Shown: one piece after another, positions 53,380-62,376 of the stretch
Position numbering within the stretch: the stretch's first letter is position 1
How the letters are laid out: the number at the start of each line of letters is the position of its first letter
Assembly: GCA_021298835.1 (NCBI GenBank)
Contig: JAJTHG010000001.1
Span: forward strand, 1-64,000
Reading direction: 5' to 3'
DNA: 64,000 nt
Source: Gemmatimonadota bacterium
GTDB lineage: Bacteria; Gemmatimonadota; Gemmatimonadetes; Gemmatimonadales; Gemmatimonadaceae
The notes under the pieces: model-generated
The model's database searches: none
Told to the model about the DNA's origin: nothing
What the model saw: the letters and a program-made list of their open reading frames with translations, nothing else
Translations under genes and position numbers: made by a program

Positions 53380-54984
53380 GGGCGCCGACTCGTGGAAGGC
53401 GAGCTTCGTCTCGCGCCCCATCACCGCGTTGAGCCCCCACCGGTCGTCGAACAGCACCAGCGGCGCTCCCTTGGCGTCGTAGAGGAGCGTCCGCCCGCGC
53501 TCGCGACCGAGGGCGACGATCTCGTCCTCGGGCCCCGTGACCCAGCGCGGATACTTGCCGCCCATCGGCTCGAGCTTCGCGCGCACGCCGTACTCGTGCT
53601 CGAGGCGGTGCAGCATGACGTCGAACTGCAGCAGCCCCACGGCACCGATGATCGGCGTCGGGCCGACGGTCTCGGTGGGGTTGGTGTAGAACACCTGCGC
53701 CGCCCCCTCCTCGGTGAGCTGCCGGAGCCCGGCGTCGAGCTGCTTGCGCTTGAGCGGGTCGAGCAGGAGCACGCGCGCGAAATGCTCGGGCGGGAACCGC
53801 GGAATCCCCTGGAACTCCACCGCGGGCCCGGTCGTCAGGGCGTCGCCGATGCGCAGCGTGCCGCGGTCCATGATGCCGACCACGTCGCCGGGCCACGCCT
53901 CCTCGACCGCCTGCCGCTCGCGCGCCATGAAGGTCTGCGGGGCGTTGAGGCGGATCCCCTTGCCGCTGCGGACGTGCGTGACGTCCATCCCGGCGGTGAA
54001 GCGGCCCGAGACGATCCGCAGGAAGGCGATCCGGTCGCGATGGCGCGGGTCCATGTTCGCCTGGATCTTGAAGACGAAGCTCGTGAAGGCCTCGTCCGCC
54101 GGCCCCACGGCCCCGGTCGTCGTCTCGCGCGGCCGTGGCGGCGGGGCGAGCTCGAGGAACTCGCGGAGGAAGGGCTCGACGCCGAAGTTCGTCAGGGCCG
54201 AGCCGAAGAACACCGGCGAGAGCGTCCCCTCGGCGATCGCCGCCGTGTCGAACGGGTGGCCGGCCATGTCGAGCAGCTCGACGTCGTGCCGCAGCTTCGC
54301 GTACGTCGCCTCGCCCAGCGCCGCCGCCGTGCGGGGGTCGTGCAGCGGCAGCTCGGCCGACTCCGCCTTGCGCGCCCCGTGCTGCGTGTCGCGGTCGAAG
54401 AGGTGCACCACGTCGCGGCGGCGGTCATACACCCCGACGAACCGGCTGTTGATGTCGTCGGCGTCGAAGATCGGCCACGTCACGACGTGGCACGAGATCC
54501 CGAGGTCGGCCTCGACGTCGCCGAGGAGCGCGAGCGGATCGGCGCCGGGCCGGTCGCACTTGTTGACGAAGGTGAAGATCGGCGTCCGGCGCCGCTTGCA
54601 GACCTCGAAGAGCTGCCGCGTCCGCTCCTCGACGCCCTTCCGGTTGTCGAGCAGCATCACCGCGCTGTCCGCCGCCACGAGCGTGCGGAAGGTGTCCTCG
54701 GAGAAGTCCTCGTGGCCCGGCGTGTCGAGCAGGTTGACGACGTAGCCGTCGTAGGCGAACTGCATCACCGAGCTCGTCACCGAGATGCCGCGCTCCTGCT
54801 CGAGCTTCATCCAGTCCGACGTGGCGTGGCGCTCCGCGCGCCGCCCCTTCACCGCCCCCGCGAGGTGGATCGCGCCGCCGTAGAGCAGGAGCTTCTCGGT
54901 GAGGGTCGTCTTGCCGGCGTCCGGGTGCGAGATGATCGCGAAGGTGCGCCGGCGGGCGACTTCGTCGGGGAGCGTGGCGGGCAT
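53377..54984 (-). CDS. prfC: Peptide chain release factor 3
   Basis: 535 residues from ATG 54984, full length; a longer open frame upstream is non-homologous. Translational GTPase motifs: SHPDAGKTTLTEKLLLYGGAI (P-loop), RGISVTSSVMQF (G2), LLDTPGHEDFSEDT (G3), VNKCDRPGADP (G4) and a GSAL G5 loop, followed by domain II and the RF3-specific C-terminus (GAVGLLQFDVMLHRLEHEYGV). RF3 recycles RF1/RF2 from the ribosome after peptide release. A TAGATT hexamer 8 bases before the ATG suggests a leaderless mRNA. Its own stop is UGA, repeated three times in frame. Confidence 0.95.
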   Translation of the reverse strand: MPATLPDEVARRRTFAIISHPDAGKTTLTEKLLLYGGAIHLAGAVKGRRAERHATSDWMKLEQERGISVTSSVMQFAYDGYVVNLLDTPGHEDFSEDTFRTLVAADSAVMLLDNRKGVEERTRQLFEVCKRRRTPIFTFVNKCDRPGADPLALLGDVEADLGISCHVVTWPIFDADDINSRFVGVYDRRRDVVHLFDRDTQHGARKAESAELPLHDPRTAAALGEATYAKLRHDVELLDMAGHPFDTAAIAEGTLSPVFFGSALTNFGVEPFLREFLELAPPPRPRETTTGAVGPADEAFTSFVFKIQANMDPRHRDRIAFLRIVSGRFTAGMDVTHVRSGKGIRLNAPQTFMARERQAVEEAWPGDVVGIMDRGTLRIGDALTTGPAVEFQGIPRFPPEHFARVLLLDPLKRKQLDAGLRQLTEEGAAQVFYTNPTETVGPTPIIGAVGLLQFDVMLHRLEHEYGVRAKLEPMGGKYPRWVTGPEDEIVALGRERGRTLLYDAKGAPLVLFDDRWGLNAVMGRETKLAFHESAP

Positions 54985-54992
54985 AGCCCCGG

Positions 54993-54998
54993 AATCTA
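54993..54998 (-). promoter_or_regulatory. TANNNT -10-like element at the prfC start
   Basis: TAGATT (minus strand) ends 8 bases before the prfC ATG. No ribosome site intervenes. Confidence 0.4.
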
Positions 54999-55111
54999 GC
55001 CGGGTCGGACCCCGGATCCCGGACCCGCCCCCCGCCCGGCTCATGGCCCCGCGGCGCCGCAGACGGCACGTTTCCGGTGCCGCCACCTCCCTCCCGCCCC
55101 GCCAGAGGACC

Positions 55112-55726
55112 ATGACGCTCCCCACCGACCCGCCGCGCCGGGCCAGCCGGTACCACCACATGCTCACGACCGCGGAGTACGACCCGCGGACCCGCTCCGT
55201 CGCCACCGTGCGGGCGCGACGGGCCATCAAGGCCGCGCACGCCGCCGAGCGGACGGGCGCCGAGCGCTTCGCCGACCGGTTGACGGAGCTGTCGAGCTCG
55301 ACGCCCTTCCTCCTGCTCCACCTCGCCTGGTTCACCGGCTGGATCGCGTGGAACGCCGGCGTCGCGGGCCTCCCCGTCTTCGACCCGTACCCCTACGGCC
55401 TGCTCACGATGATCGTCTCGCTCGAGGCGATCGTGCTGAGTTCGCTCGTGCTGCTCGCGCAGCGGCGCGACCTGCAGCTGAGCGAGCTGCGCGAGGAGAT
55501 GCAGCTGCAGGTGCTGCTGCGGACCGAGGAGGAGGTCACCAAGACGCTGCAGATCGTCGCCGCCCTCTACGAGCATCAGGGCCACGACTTGTCCCGCGAC
55601 GACGAGCTGCAGGCCATGCTCCAGCCGCTCGACGCCGACGCCGTCGAGCGCGACCTCGCGCAGCAGCTGGCGGCGGGGCGGATCGAGGCCCCGCCCGTCG
55701 CGGCGGCGCGCCGGACGACGCCGTGA
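55112..55726 (+). CDS. DUF1003 membrane protein
   Basis: 204 residues from ATG 55112. The central part holds two transmembrane helices joined by a short loop (FLLLHLAWFTGWIAWNAG and PYGLLTMIVSLEAIVLSSLVLLAQ), the DUF1003 signature including the LEAIVLSS motif and the following QRRDLQLSE. A cytosolic coiled-coil tail comes after (LREEMQLQVLLRTEEEV). Function of the family is unknown. Divergent from prfC and convergent with the amidohydrolase; monocistronic. Confidence 0.88.
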   Translation: MTLPTDPPRRASRYHHMLTTAEYDPRTRSVATVRARRAIKAAHAAERTGAERFADRLTELSSSTPFLLLHLAWFTGWIAWNAGVAGLPVFDPYPYGLLTMIVSLEAIVLSSLVLLAQRRDLQLSELREEMQLQVLLRTEEEVTKTLQIVAALYEHQGHDLSRDDELQAMLQPLDADAVERDLAQQLAAGRIEAPPVAAARRTTP

Positions 55727-55748
55727 CGCGCGGCGGCGCGCGCCGCCC

Positions 55749-56948
55749 TCAGCGCGGCCAGCCCCCCTGCGGCAGCCCCGGCGCGATCCGCAGGGCGTTC
55801 TGGTAGTACACCTTCTTCAGGACCGCGTCGGGCAACCCGAGCCCGTAGAGCTTCCAGAACGCGTGATACGGGCGGTAGTAGTCGAAGTAGTCGTCGGTCG
55901 TCTCGAAGGTCCGCCAGTAGTACGGGTACTCCTCCGGCTGGAACGAGTCCTTCCCGAAGAGCAGGCGGTCCTGGTACTTCACGAAGAAGTCATGCATCGC
56001 GCGCGGCTGACGGCCGATGTCGTAGAGCACCGCGCCGACCTCCGTGACGACGTTCGGATGGCGGTCGAAGAGCGCCGCGAGCCGCGCGAGGTCGTTCGCG
56101 TGCCAGCCCATGTGCGCGACGACGAACGTCGTCCGCGGATTGCGCGCGATCATCCGGTCGCGCTCCCCCGCCAACTGCTCGAACGACGGGTACGTCTCCG
56201 GTGGATACCGGCGCCCGGGGAAGAGCGCCAACTCGAGCCACCGCTCGTTGCGATAGTCGATCGGCTGCCAGAACTCCTGCGGGTCGGCCACGTGGATGAA
56301 CACCGGCAGCTTGAGCCGCGCGCAGGCCTGCCAGACGGGATCGAGCGCCGGGTCGTCGATCGCGAGGCGCGTGCCGTCGGCCTTGCGCGTCGAAAGCCCG
56401 AGCCCCTTGCCGATCTCGCCGACGCCGACGGCACCCGCCGCCGCGTCGGCCTCGAGCTGCGCGACCGCCCGCTCGGCCCAGCCCGGGCCCACGTCGCGGA
56501 AGTCGATCCCGGTGAGGAACCGCACGCGGTCGCGCATCGCCGGCACCCCCTGCACCACCCCCACGCCGCGCCGCAGCGCGTCCCCCGAGACGTTGTTCGC
56601 GACCACCATCACGCGCACGCCGATCGAATCGAGCACCGGGCCGAACGCGGCCAGCGCCTCGGCCGACTGCAGCTGTGCCCCGGGATGCCCGTGAAAGTCG
56701 ATCGCCGGGTACTTCGGGCGCGGCACGGTCCGGTCGGCCTGCACCAGCGTGGAGCGTGGTCGGTAGTCCACGATGCTCGGCGCCGGCAGCGTCGGGGCCT
56801 GGCAGAGGCGGGGGCGGATCTCCGTCATGCCCGGCGGACAGGATTCGCCGGCTGCGATCGGCGTTCCGCGTCCGCCGCCGGGTTGCGCGTGCGCGGGCAT
56901 GACGACCAAGAGCGAAAGGATGACCGGAAGCATCGGGACAGCGCGCAT
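55749..56948 (-). CDS. Exported amidohydrolase-2 family protein
   Basis: 399 residues. Signal peptide MLPVILSLLVVMPAHAQ. The TIM-barrel begins at PAIDFHGHPGAQL, where FHGH carries the first metal ligands, and continues with GEIGKGLG, LPVFIHVADPQEF (third His), FVVAHMGWHANDLARLAAL (fourth His) and DRLLFGKDSF with the catalytic Asp. Related to the decarboxylase/hydrolase PF04909 group. A Cys pair near the N-terminus (CPPGMTEIRPRLC) may form a disulfide after export. Substrate unknown. Confidence 0.87.
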   Translation of the reverse strand: MRAVPMLPVILSLLVVMPAHAQPGGGRGTPIAAGESCPPGMTEIRPRLCQAPTLPAPSIVDYRPRSTLVQADRTVPRPKYPAIDFHGHPGAQLQSAEALAAFGPVLDSIGVRVMVVANNVSGDALRRGVGVVQGVPAMRDRVRFLTGIDFRDVGPGWAERAVAQLEADAAAGAVGVGEIGKGLGLSTRKADGTRLAIDDPALDPVWQACARLKLPVFIHVADPQEFWQPIDYRNERWLELALFPGRRYPPETYPSFEQLAGERDRMIARNPRTTFVVAHMGWHANDLARLAALFDRHPNVVTEVGAVLYDIGRQPRAMHDFFVKYQDRLLFGKDSFQPEEYPYYWRTFETTDDYFDYYRPYHAFWKLYGLGLPDAVLKKVYYQNALRIAPGLPQGGWPR

Positions 56949-57165
56949 GGAGACCGTACCGTGGGTGGGGGGAGCCGAGCGGGAATCCTACGCAACCGGC
57001 CCGTGGCCCGCTGACCCCGCGAGACGACGGCGGGCATCCGGATCGTCCGGTCGCCCCGGGTCGCCCCGGGGGCGCCAACAGTAGATTTCCCCTGAGCCGT
57101 TTCCACCTCGGGCGCGGCGACCGGTGCCCGCCGCGCGCCGGATCCAACCCAGCTTCCGCGACGCC

Positions 57166-57624
<459 letters not shown>

Positions 57625-57626
57625 AG

Positions 57627-57655
57627 GGCCCGTCGGCGTCCGACGGAGGCGGGCC
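57627..57655 (+). terminator. Hairpin after msrB
   Basis: CCGTCGG-CGT-CCGACGG gives a 7-bp stem with a 3-base loop, extended outside by GGCC/GGCC pairing. Starts 3 bases after the msrB stop. No T-run. Confidence 0.45.
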
Positions 57656-57690
57656 AGGCCGGCCCTCGTGACAGCGCGGCATCCCCGCGG

Positions 57691-57696
57691 TAGTCT
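57691..57696 (+). promoter_or_regulatory. TANNNT -10-like element at the Ig-like lipoprotein start
   Basis: TAGTCT ends 6 bases before the ATG at 57703. Confidence 0.4.
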
Positions 57697-57702
57697 GATG
57701 AC

Positions 57703-58962
57703 ATGCGTGCCGGTCTGCCGCCGCGCGGCGTGGTCGTCGCTGCACTGCTCCTGCCGCTCGTGGGGCTCGCCTGTCGTGATGGGGCCGGCCCCGGCGCCTC
57801 GCTCGCGCCGAGCCGGCTCGAGCTGCAGTTCGGCGACTCGCTGATCGAGCTCGGCACGAGCCGCGCGGTCTTCTCGCTCGTCCGGGCCGCGGACGGCAGC
57901 GCGATCTACGACGTCCTCCTGCGGTGGCGCAGCGACGACCCGCGCGTCGCCGTCGTCGGCGACCGCGGCGTCGTGAGGGCCACGGGACTTGGGCGCACCG
58001 TGGTCCGCGCCGAGGTGTACCGCGACACCGCGGCGGGCTCGCCCGCGCTGGTGACGGCGGCGATCACGGTGCGCGTGCTGCCCCGCACCGTGCGCCGCGT
58101 CATTCTCGACCGCGACACCGTGACGATCGCACGCGAGGGCACCGTCACCCTCGTGGCCACCCCCGAGGCCGACGATCGCACGCCGCTCCCCGAGCGCCCG
58201 GTCACGTGGACGAGTCTCGCGCCGGCCGTCGCGGCGGTCGCGGGGGACGGCACCGTCACGGGCCTCGCGACGGGGGCAGCCCGGATCGTCGCGGCGAGCG
58301 CCGGGTTCGCGGATACCGCGGTGGTCGCCGTCTCGTCGCTCGTCGGGGGCGTGGACGTGATCACGATCGCGCCCCTCCCCGACACGGTGCTGCCGGGGAG
58401 CCGCTGGGGCTTCGCGGCCACCGTGCGCCGCGCCGACGGGACGATCCTCTCCGACCGGCCGGTGTCGTGGACCGTGCGGACGTTGCGCGGCCTCGACGTG
58501 GCGCAGCTCGTCGCGCGCGATACGCTGCTCGCCGCGCGCCGCGGGGTGCTCGAGCTGGGGGCGTCGTCCGAGGGGCGACGCGCCACGCGCCTGCTCGTCG
58601 TGGACGAGGCTTTCGACCGAACGGTCGCGCCCGTCATCCTGCAGCCGTACGACCTCCCCGGGCAGCAGTTCGACGACAGCGTGCGCGTCCTGGCGACCTC
58701 CAACACTGCGGTGCCGCTGGACCGGTTCGAGCTGTTTCTCGACTTCCGTCCGGTGCCGGTGCGGGAGACGGTCCTGCCCGGACTGCGGGGCCAGCAAGCG
58801 TGGGAGACGATGATCGACCTGTCGGCGTGGGACTTCGGCCCCCTGCGGCTCGAGGCGATCGGCACCGACTCGCGCGGGCGTCGGGGGATCGTGGCGCTCT
58901 CCTTCCTGCGCATCCCGGCCGAGCCGAAGGGCGGGCCCCTACCGGGCGGTGGACGGCGATAG
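57703..58962 (+). CDS. Ig-like (Big_2) domain lipoprotein
   Basis: 419 residues. Signal with LVGLAC, Cys25 probably lipidated. Two to three group 2 bacterial Ig-like modules at about 30-320, with the recurring features W-x-S-x-x-P-x-V-A and G-x-V-x-G-L-A-T-G (for example VTWTSLAPAVAAVAGDGTVTGLATG; LRWRSDDPRVAVVGDRG). The last 100 residues are a beta-rich domain of no clear family. Likely outer-membrane anchored, surface or periplasmic. Same general class as the giant Ig-like lipoprotein at the window start. Confidence 0.82.
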   Translation: MRAGLPPRGVVVAALLLPLVGLACRDGAGPGASLAPSRLELQFGDSLIELGTSRAVFSLVRAADGSAIYDVLLRWRSDDPRVAVVGDRGVVRATGLGRTVVRAEVYRDTAAGSPALVTAAITVRVLPRTVRRVILDRDTVTIAREGTVTLVATPEADDRTPLPERPVTWTSLAPAVAAVAGDGTVTGLATGAARIVAASAGFADTAVVAVSSLVGGVDVITIAPLPDTVLPGSRWGFAATVRRADGTILSDRPVSWTVRTLRGLDVAQLVARDTLLAARRGVLELGASSEGRRATRLLVVDEAFDRTVAPVILQPYDLPGQQFDDSVRVLATSNTAVPLDRFELFLDFRPVPVRETVLPGLRGQQAWETMIDLSAWDFGPLRLEAIGTDSRGRRGIVALSFLRIPAEPKGGPLPGGGRR

Positions 58963-59033
58963 GGGGTGCCGGCACCGCGACGCACGAGCCGGAAACAACG
59001 ACGCCTCGCGCCGCGTACGCGGACACGAGGCGA

Positions 59034-59106
59034 TTGCCCCTCCTGGGATCGAACCAGGACTCTCCTGATCCAGAGTCAGGCGTGTTGCCAGTTACACCAA
59101 GGGGCA
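59034..59106 (-). tRNA. trnQ(ctg): tRNA-Gln (anticodon CTG)
   Basis: 73 nt cloverleaf on the minus strand: acceptor TGCCCCT/AGGGGCA with discriminator A, D arm GGTGTAACTGGCAACAC, anticodon stem CCTGA/TCAGG around loop CTCTGGA, and T arm CCTGG-TTCGATC-CCAGG. Anticodon CTG reads CAG. The 3' CCA is not encoded (TCG follows). Confidence 0.93.
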
Positions 59107-59147
59107 GCGTTTCGGGCCGAGTCGGCAACGCCGGCGGCCAGATCGAA

Positions 59148-59153
59148 TAACTT
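59148..59153 (+). promoter_or_regulatory. TANNNT -10-like element at the 59165 lipoprotein start
   Basis: TAACTT ends 11 bases before the ATG; a weak GAGG lies between, so this case is less clear than the others. Confidence 0.3.
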
Positions 59154-59164
59154 ACGAGGCTCCG

Positions 59165-60496
59165 ATGCCCCCTTCAACCCCCGGCAAGTCTTTGTGGCAT
59201 CGTGCGTTGCGCGCGGTGGCGGGGCCGTGGCTGGCCCTGCTTGCCGCCTGCGGCGACGTGACCCCCGCCTTCGGCCCGGACGCCGCCACCGCGCGGACGA
59301 ACGCCACGCAGCTCTTCGGCGGCCTCGCCGCGTCGTTCGCGCCGGCGCGCTACGACGCGACGTACGAGCGGGCCCGGGCGCGCTTCAGCGCGAACTTCCT
59401 CGCCCCGTCGTCGCTGCACGGCGACCCGAGTCTCTGGAGTGCGACCGAAGGGACGACGCGCGTGCTGCACTCGCGCGCCCTCTTCACCGGCACCACGTAC
59501 GACCAGGTGGCGCTCCCCGGCGCGCCGCCGGTTCCGGTGGCGCTGGGCGAGTCCCGGCACCGGATCGCCCTCACCGCCCTTGGTGGGAGCCGATTCGCCT
59601 GGGACACCCGGGTCGAATGGGCGCTGGGTCCGGGACGCGCGCAGGCCTTCGAGGAGTTGCCCGGCCTGCTCGCGCTGAGCGCCGACGCGAGCGCGGCAGC
59701 CGTCTGGGGGGCGGAGCTTCCGCGTTCGGCGCGCGCCCTCGGGCGCCTGGTCGGCGTGGACACCGTCCGCTCCGACGAAGCCCGCGACGGCACGCGGCTC
59801 GTGACGTACGTCGTCCGGATGCGGCCGGCGCGGGTGCAGGCGGCGTTCCCCGAACTCGCGGGGTTCGTCGAGCGCTACGTCGGGCGGTCGTCGTTCGACT
59901 TCCAGCTTCGCGACGCCCGCGGCGCCCAGTGGCTCGAGGCGATCGCCCGGGAGAACGTGCTGCGGCTGCGGCTGCGCGTCGCCCCCTCGGGGGCGTTCGT
60001 CCCGCTGCTCGGTCCGCCGGGCCCGATGCCGTCCGCCCTGCAGCTGACGGGCTCGATCTACGCTCGCGGTGGCTGGGCGGGTGTCGAGCTCAACCGGATC
60101 GTCGCCGACGTGACCCTCGACCGCGATGGCCCGCGTCGCGGCTTCACCCTGCGGTGGCGTACGGAACCGAAGTGGGGATTCCCCTTCTCGGTGGATCGGC
60201 TGGTCGCCGGCACGCTGCGCGCCCCGTTCGAGGGCGAAGGGGTGACGGTCGCCTTCGGCTTCGAGGACGGACCGCAGGGCCAGCTGCTGCTGGTGCGCCG
60301 GCTTGCCGGCCACTTCGAGGAGAGCCGACTCGTCCGCTGGATGGGCGCCCTGGCCGGAAGCGTCTTCGGCGCCTGGACGGGCAAGGTCGAACCCGACGCC
60401 AACCGGTTCCTCACCGAGGGATTCGGCGCCCTGCGCGACGACCTTCGCAGCGAGCCCGCGGGTTCAGGGCCCGGGCCGGGCGACGACGCCCCCTGA
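59165..60496 (+). CDS. Hypothetical lipoprotein
   Basis: 443 residues. Signal with LALLAAC lipobox, Cys30. The mature protein begins with a helical segment (ATNATQLFGGLAASFAPARYD) and then long beta-strands with charged turns (GSSFDFQLRD-like SSFDFQLRDARGAQWLEAIA; RRGFTLRWRTEPKWGFPF). I do not recognise a family. The mix of one N-terminal helix and a large antiparallel sheet would suit a lipid- or ligand-binding envelope protein, but that is only a guess. Flanked by tRNA-Gln and tRNA-Ala genes on the other strand. Confidence 0.8.
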   Translation: MPPSTPGKSLWHRALRAVAGPWLALLAACGDVTPAFGPDAATARTNATQLFGGLAASFAPARYDATYERARARFSANFLAPSSLHGDPSLWSATEGTTRVLHSRALFTGTTYDQVALPGAPPVPVALGESRHRIALTALGGSRFAWDTRVEWALGPGRAQAFEELPGLLALSADASAAAVWGAELPRSARALGRLVGVDTVRSDEARDGTRLVTYVVRMRPARVQAAFPELAGFVERYVGRSSFDFQLRDARGAQWLEAIARENVLRLRLRVAPSGAFVPLLGPPGPMPSALQLTGSIYARGGWAGVELNRIVADVTLDRDGPRRGFTLRWRTEPKWGFPFSVDRLVAGTLRAPFEGEGVTVAFGFEDGPQGQLLLVRRLAGHFEESRLVRWMGALAGSVFGAWTGKVEPDANRFLTEGFGALRDDLRSEPAGSGPGPGDDAP

Positions 60497-60503
60497 ACGA
60501 CGA

Positions 60504-60530
60504 AACCGCCGACCCTGAGGGCCGACGGTT
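60504..60530 (+). terminator. Imperfect hairpin after the 59165 lipoprotein gene
   Basis: AACCG-CCGACCC-TGA-GGGCCGA-CGGTT pairs with two mismatches, 7 bases after the stop. No T-run; terminator role uncertain. Confidence 0.35.
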
Positions 60531-60669
60531 CGGGGGGGTGGCTCGGGAGGCCACGCACGCTGTCTTTGGAACTCTCCGTCCTACGGATCAGCGGCGGGCA
60601 ATCCCGAACTCTTCACGCAACCTGACGCGTGGACCGCGCCGAGGCAACAGGACCGGATTGTCCAACCAG

Positions 60670-60742
60670 TGGAGCTGAGGGGAGTCGAACCCCTGACCTC
60701 TGCAGTGCGATTGCAGCGCTCTCCCAACTGAGCTACAGCCCC
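60670..60742 (-). tRNA. trnA(cgc): tRNA-Ala (anticodon CGC)
   Basis: 73 nt cloverleaf: acceptor GGGGCTG/CAGCTCC including the G3:U70 wobble that marks alanine tRNAs, D arm GCTCAGTTGGGAGAGC, anticodon stem CTGCA/TGCAG around ATCGCAC, T arm AGGGG-TTCGACT-CCCCT, discriminator A. CCA not encoded. Confidence 0.95.
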
Positions 60743-60754
60743 GGAAGACCGTGA

Positions 60755-60782
60755 AAACTACTCCGGGACCCCGCGAAGTCAA
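60755..60782 (-). promoter_or_regulatory. Sigma-70-type promoter of tRNA-Ala
   Basis: On the minus strand TTGACT (60782-60777), a 16-base spacer and TAGTTT (60760-60755), ending 12 bases before the mature tRNA 5' end. Good match in sequence and distance. Confidence 0.55.
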
Positions 60783-60919
60783 GGTCGGCACCGCAGCCGA
60801 AGTCGTGATGGCACAAGCGCTTGCGCGCTTCGCACCGACGGCTCTGCATCACGGATACCCCTGCGGAACCGGAAAGGTCCAGCCACCGTTCGACGCGGCG
60901 AACCGTTGACGACCGAGAC

Positions 60920-62371
60920 GTGACGCATCCCCTCGATTCGCCCTTCGTACGCGACCAGCTCGCGCTCCGGACCGCCCCGGCCAACGATGTCCGGCGGCAA
61001 CCCGACGGTGAATTCGTTCTGTACTGGATGCAGAGCACCCACCGGTTCGAGGAGAACTGGGGGCTCCGGCGGGCGATGCTCGAGGCCGACCGCCTCGGCA
61101 AGCCACTGCTTGTGTACCAGGGGCTCAACCCCACGTACGAACACGCCAACGACCGCACCCACGCCTTCATCATCGGCAACGCGCGGCATCTGGCGGCACG
61201 GGCACCGTCCCTGGGGCTGACGTACCGCTTCAACCTCCGCCATCGCGTGGCGGACGACCGGCTCGTGGTGGACCGGCTCGCGCGCCGCGCGGCGCTCGTG
61301 GTGACCGACGCCTTCCCCACCGCCGGGGTGGCGGAGCGCACCGCACGGGTCGCCGGCCGCGTCCCCGTGCACATGGAGGCCGTGGATTCGCACGGGATCG
61401 TCCCCGCCGCCGCGTTCGCCAAGGAAGAATGGGCCGCACGCACGATCCGGCCCAAGCTGCGCAAACTGCTCGACCTCTCGCTGGAGCCGGTCGAGGACCG
61501 GCCGCCGCGCCACCCGATGCCGCCCGACCTCCTGCGCGCCGTGGACGGAGACCTGCCGTCGCTCGACCTCGCGCGGCTCGACCTGGCCGCAGAAGTCGCA
61601 CGCTGCGAGATCGACCACGCCGTGCCGCCGGTGGCGACAGTGCCCGGGCTCGAGGCGGCCCGCGCGCGGCTCGAGGCGTTCGTCGCCGAGGCGCTGCCGC
61701 GCTACTCGGACCGACGCAGCGACCCGACCGACACGCGCGGATCGTCGCAACTCTCGCCGTACCTGCACTTCGGCCAGGTCGCCGCCGCCGAGGTGGCGCG
61801 CCGCGCGCTGGCCTCGGGAGCGGGCGAGGAGGTGGAGAAGTTCCTCGACGAGCTCGTCACCTGGCGCGAGCTGTCGCTCAATTTCTGCGTGCGCAATCCG
61901 CGCTTCGCCACGCTCGAGGGGCTGCCCGCATGGGTGCACGCGAACTTCGCGCAGCACGCGCGCGATCCGCGCCCGGTCACGTACACGCTCGACCAGCTCG
62001 AGCGCGGCGCGACGGACTACCCCCTGTGGAACGCCGCGCAGCACGAGCTGCGGGCGACCGGGGCGATCCACAACGTGATGCGCATGTACTGGGGCAAGTG
62101 CGTGATCGCCTGGATGCCGACCTACGACGCGGCCCTGCGCGCGCTCATCCACCTCAACAACAAGTGGGGCCTCGACGGGCGCGACCCGTCGAGCTTCGGC
62201 GGCATCCAGTGGTGCTTCGGCAAGTTCGACCGCCCGTGGGCTCCGCGGCGTCCGATCTACGGCTCGATCCGCTGGATGTCGCTCGAGCGCGCGTACAAGA
62301 AGTTCGACGCCAAGGGGTACGAGGCGCGGCATCTTCCCGGAGGCGGAGCGGCGCAGCCGTCGCTATTCTGA
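60920..62371 (+). CDS. phr: Class II deoxyribodipyrimidine photolyase
   Basis: 483 residues from GTG 60920; an in-frame TTG at 60821 is possible but the extra residues look unlike the family. Class II features: VLYWMQSTHRFEENWGLRRA at the N-terminus, AFIIGNARHL, and in the FAD-binding half SQLSPYLHFGQVAA, FLDELVTWRELSLNF, IHNVMRMYWGKCVIAW and NNKWGLDGRDPSSFGGIQWCFGKFDRPW. It repairs UV-made cyclobutane pyrimidine dimers using blue light and reduced FAD. Cytosolic. The stop lies 5 bases from the NlpE-like start, yet that gene has its own TATTCT element. Confidence 0.93.
   Translation: MTHPLDSPFVRDQLALRTAPANDVRRQPDGEFVLYWMQSTHRFEENWGLRRAMLEADRLGKPLLVYQGLNPTYEHANDRTHAFIIGNARHLAARAPSLGLTYRFNLRHRVADDRLVVDRLARRAALVVTDAFPTAGVAERTARVAGRVPVHMEAVDSHGIVPAAAFAKEEWAARTIRPKLRKLLDLSLEPVEDRPPRHPMPPDLLRAVDGDLPSLDLARLDLAAEVARCEIDHAVPPVATVPGLEAARARLEAFVAEALPRYSDRRSDPTDTRGSSQLSPYLHFGQVAAAEVARRALASGAGEEVEKFLDELVTWRELSLNFCVRNPRFATLEGLPAWVHANFAQHARDPRPVTYTLDQLERGATDYPLWNAAQHELRATGAIHNVMRMYWGKCVIAWMPTYDAALRALIHLNNKWGLDGRDPSSFGGIQWCFGKFDRPWAPRRPIYGSIRWMSLERAYKKFDAKGYEARHLPGGGAAQPSLF
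62364..62369 (+). promoter_or_regulatory. TANNNT -10-like element at the NlpE-like start
   Basis: TATTCT overlaps the last codons of the photolyase gene and ends 7 bases before the ATG at 62377. Could allow the lipoprotein to be made without the photolyase. Confidence 0.35.
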
Positions 62372-62376
62372 CCCGG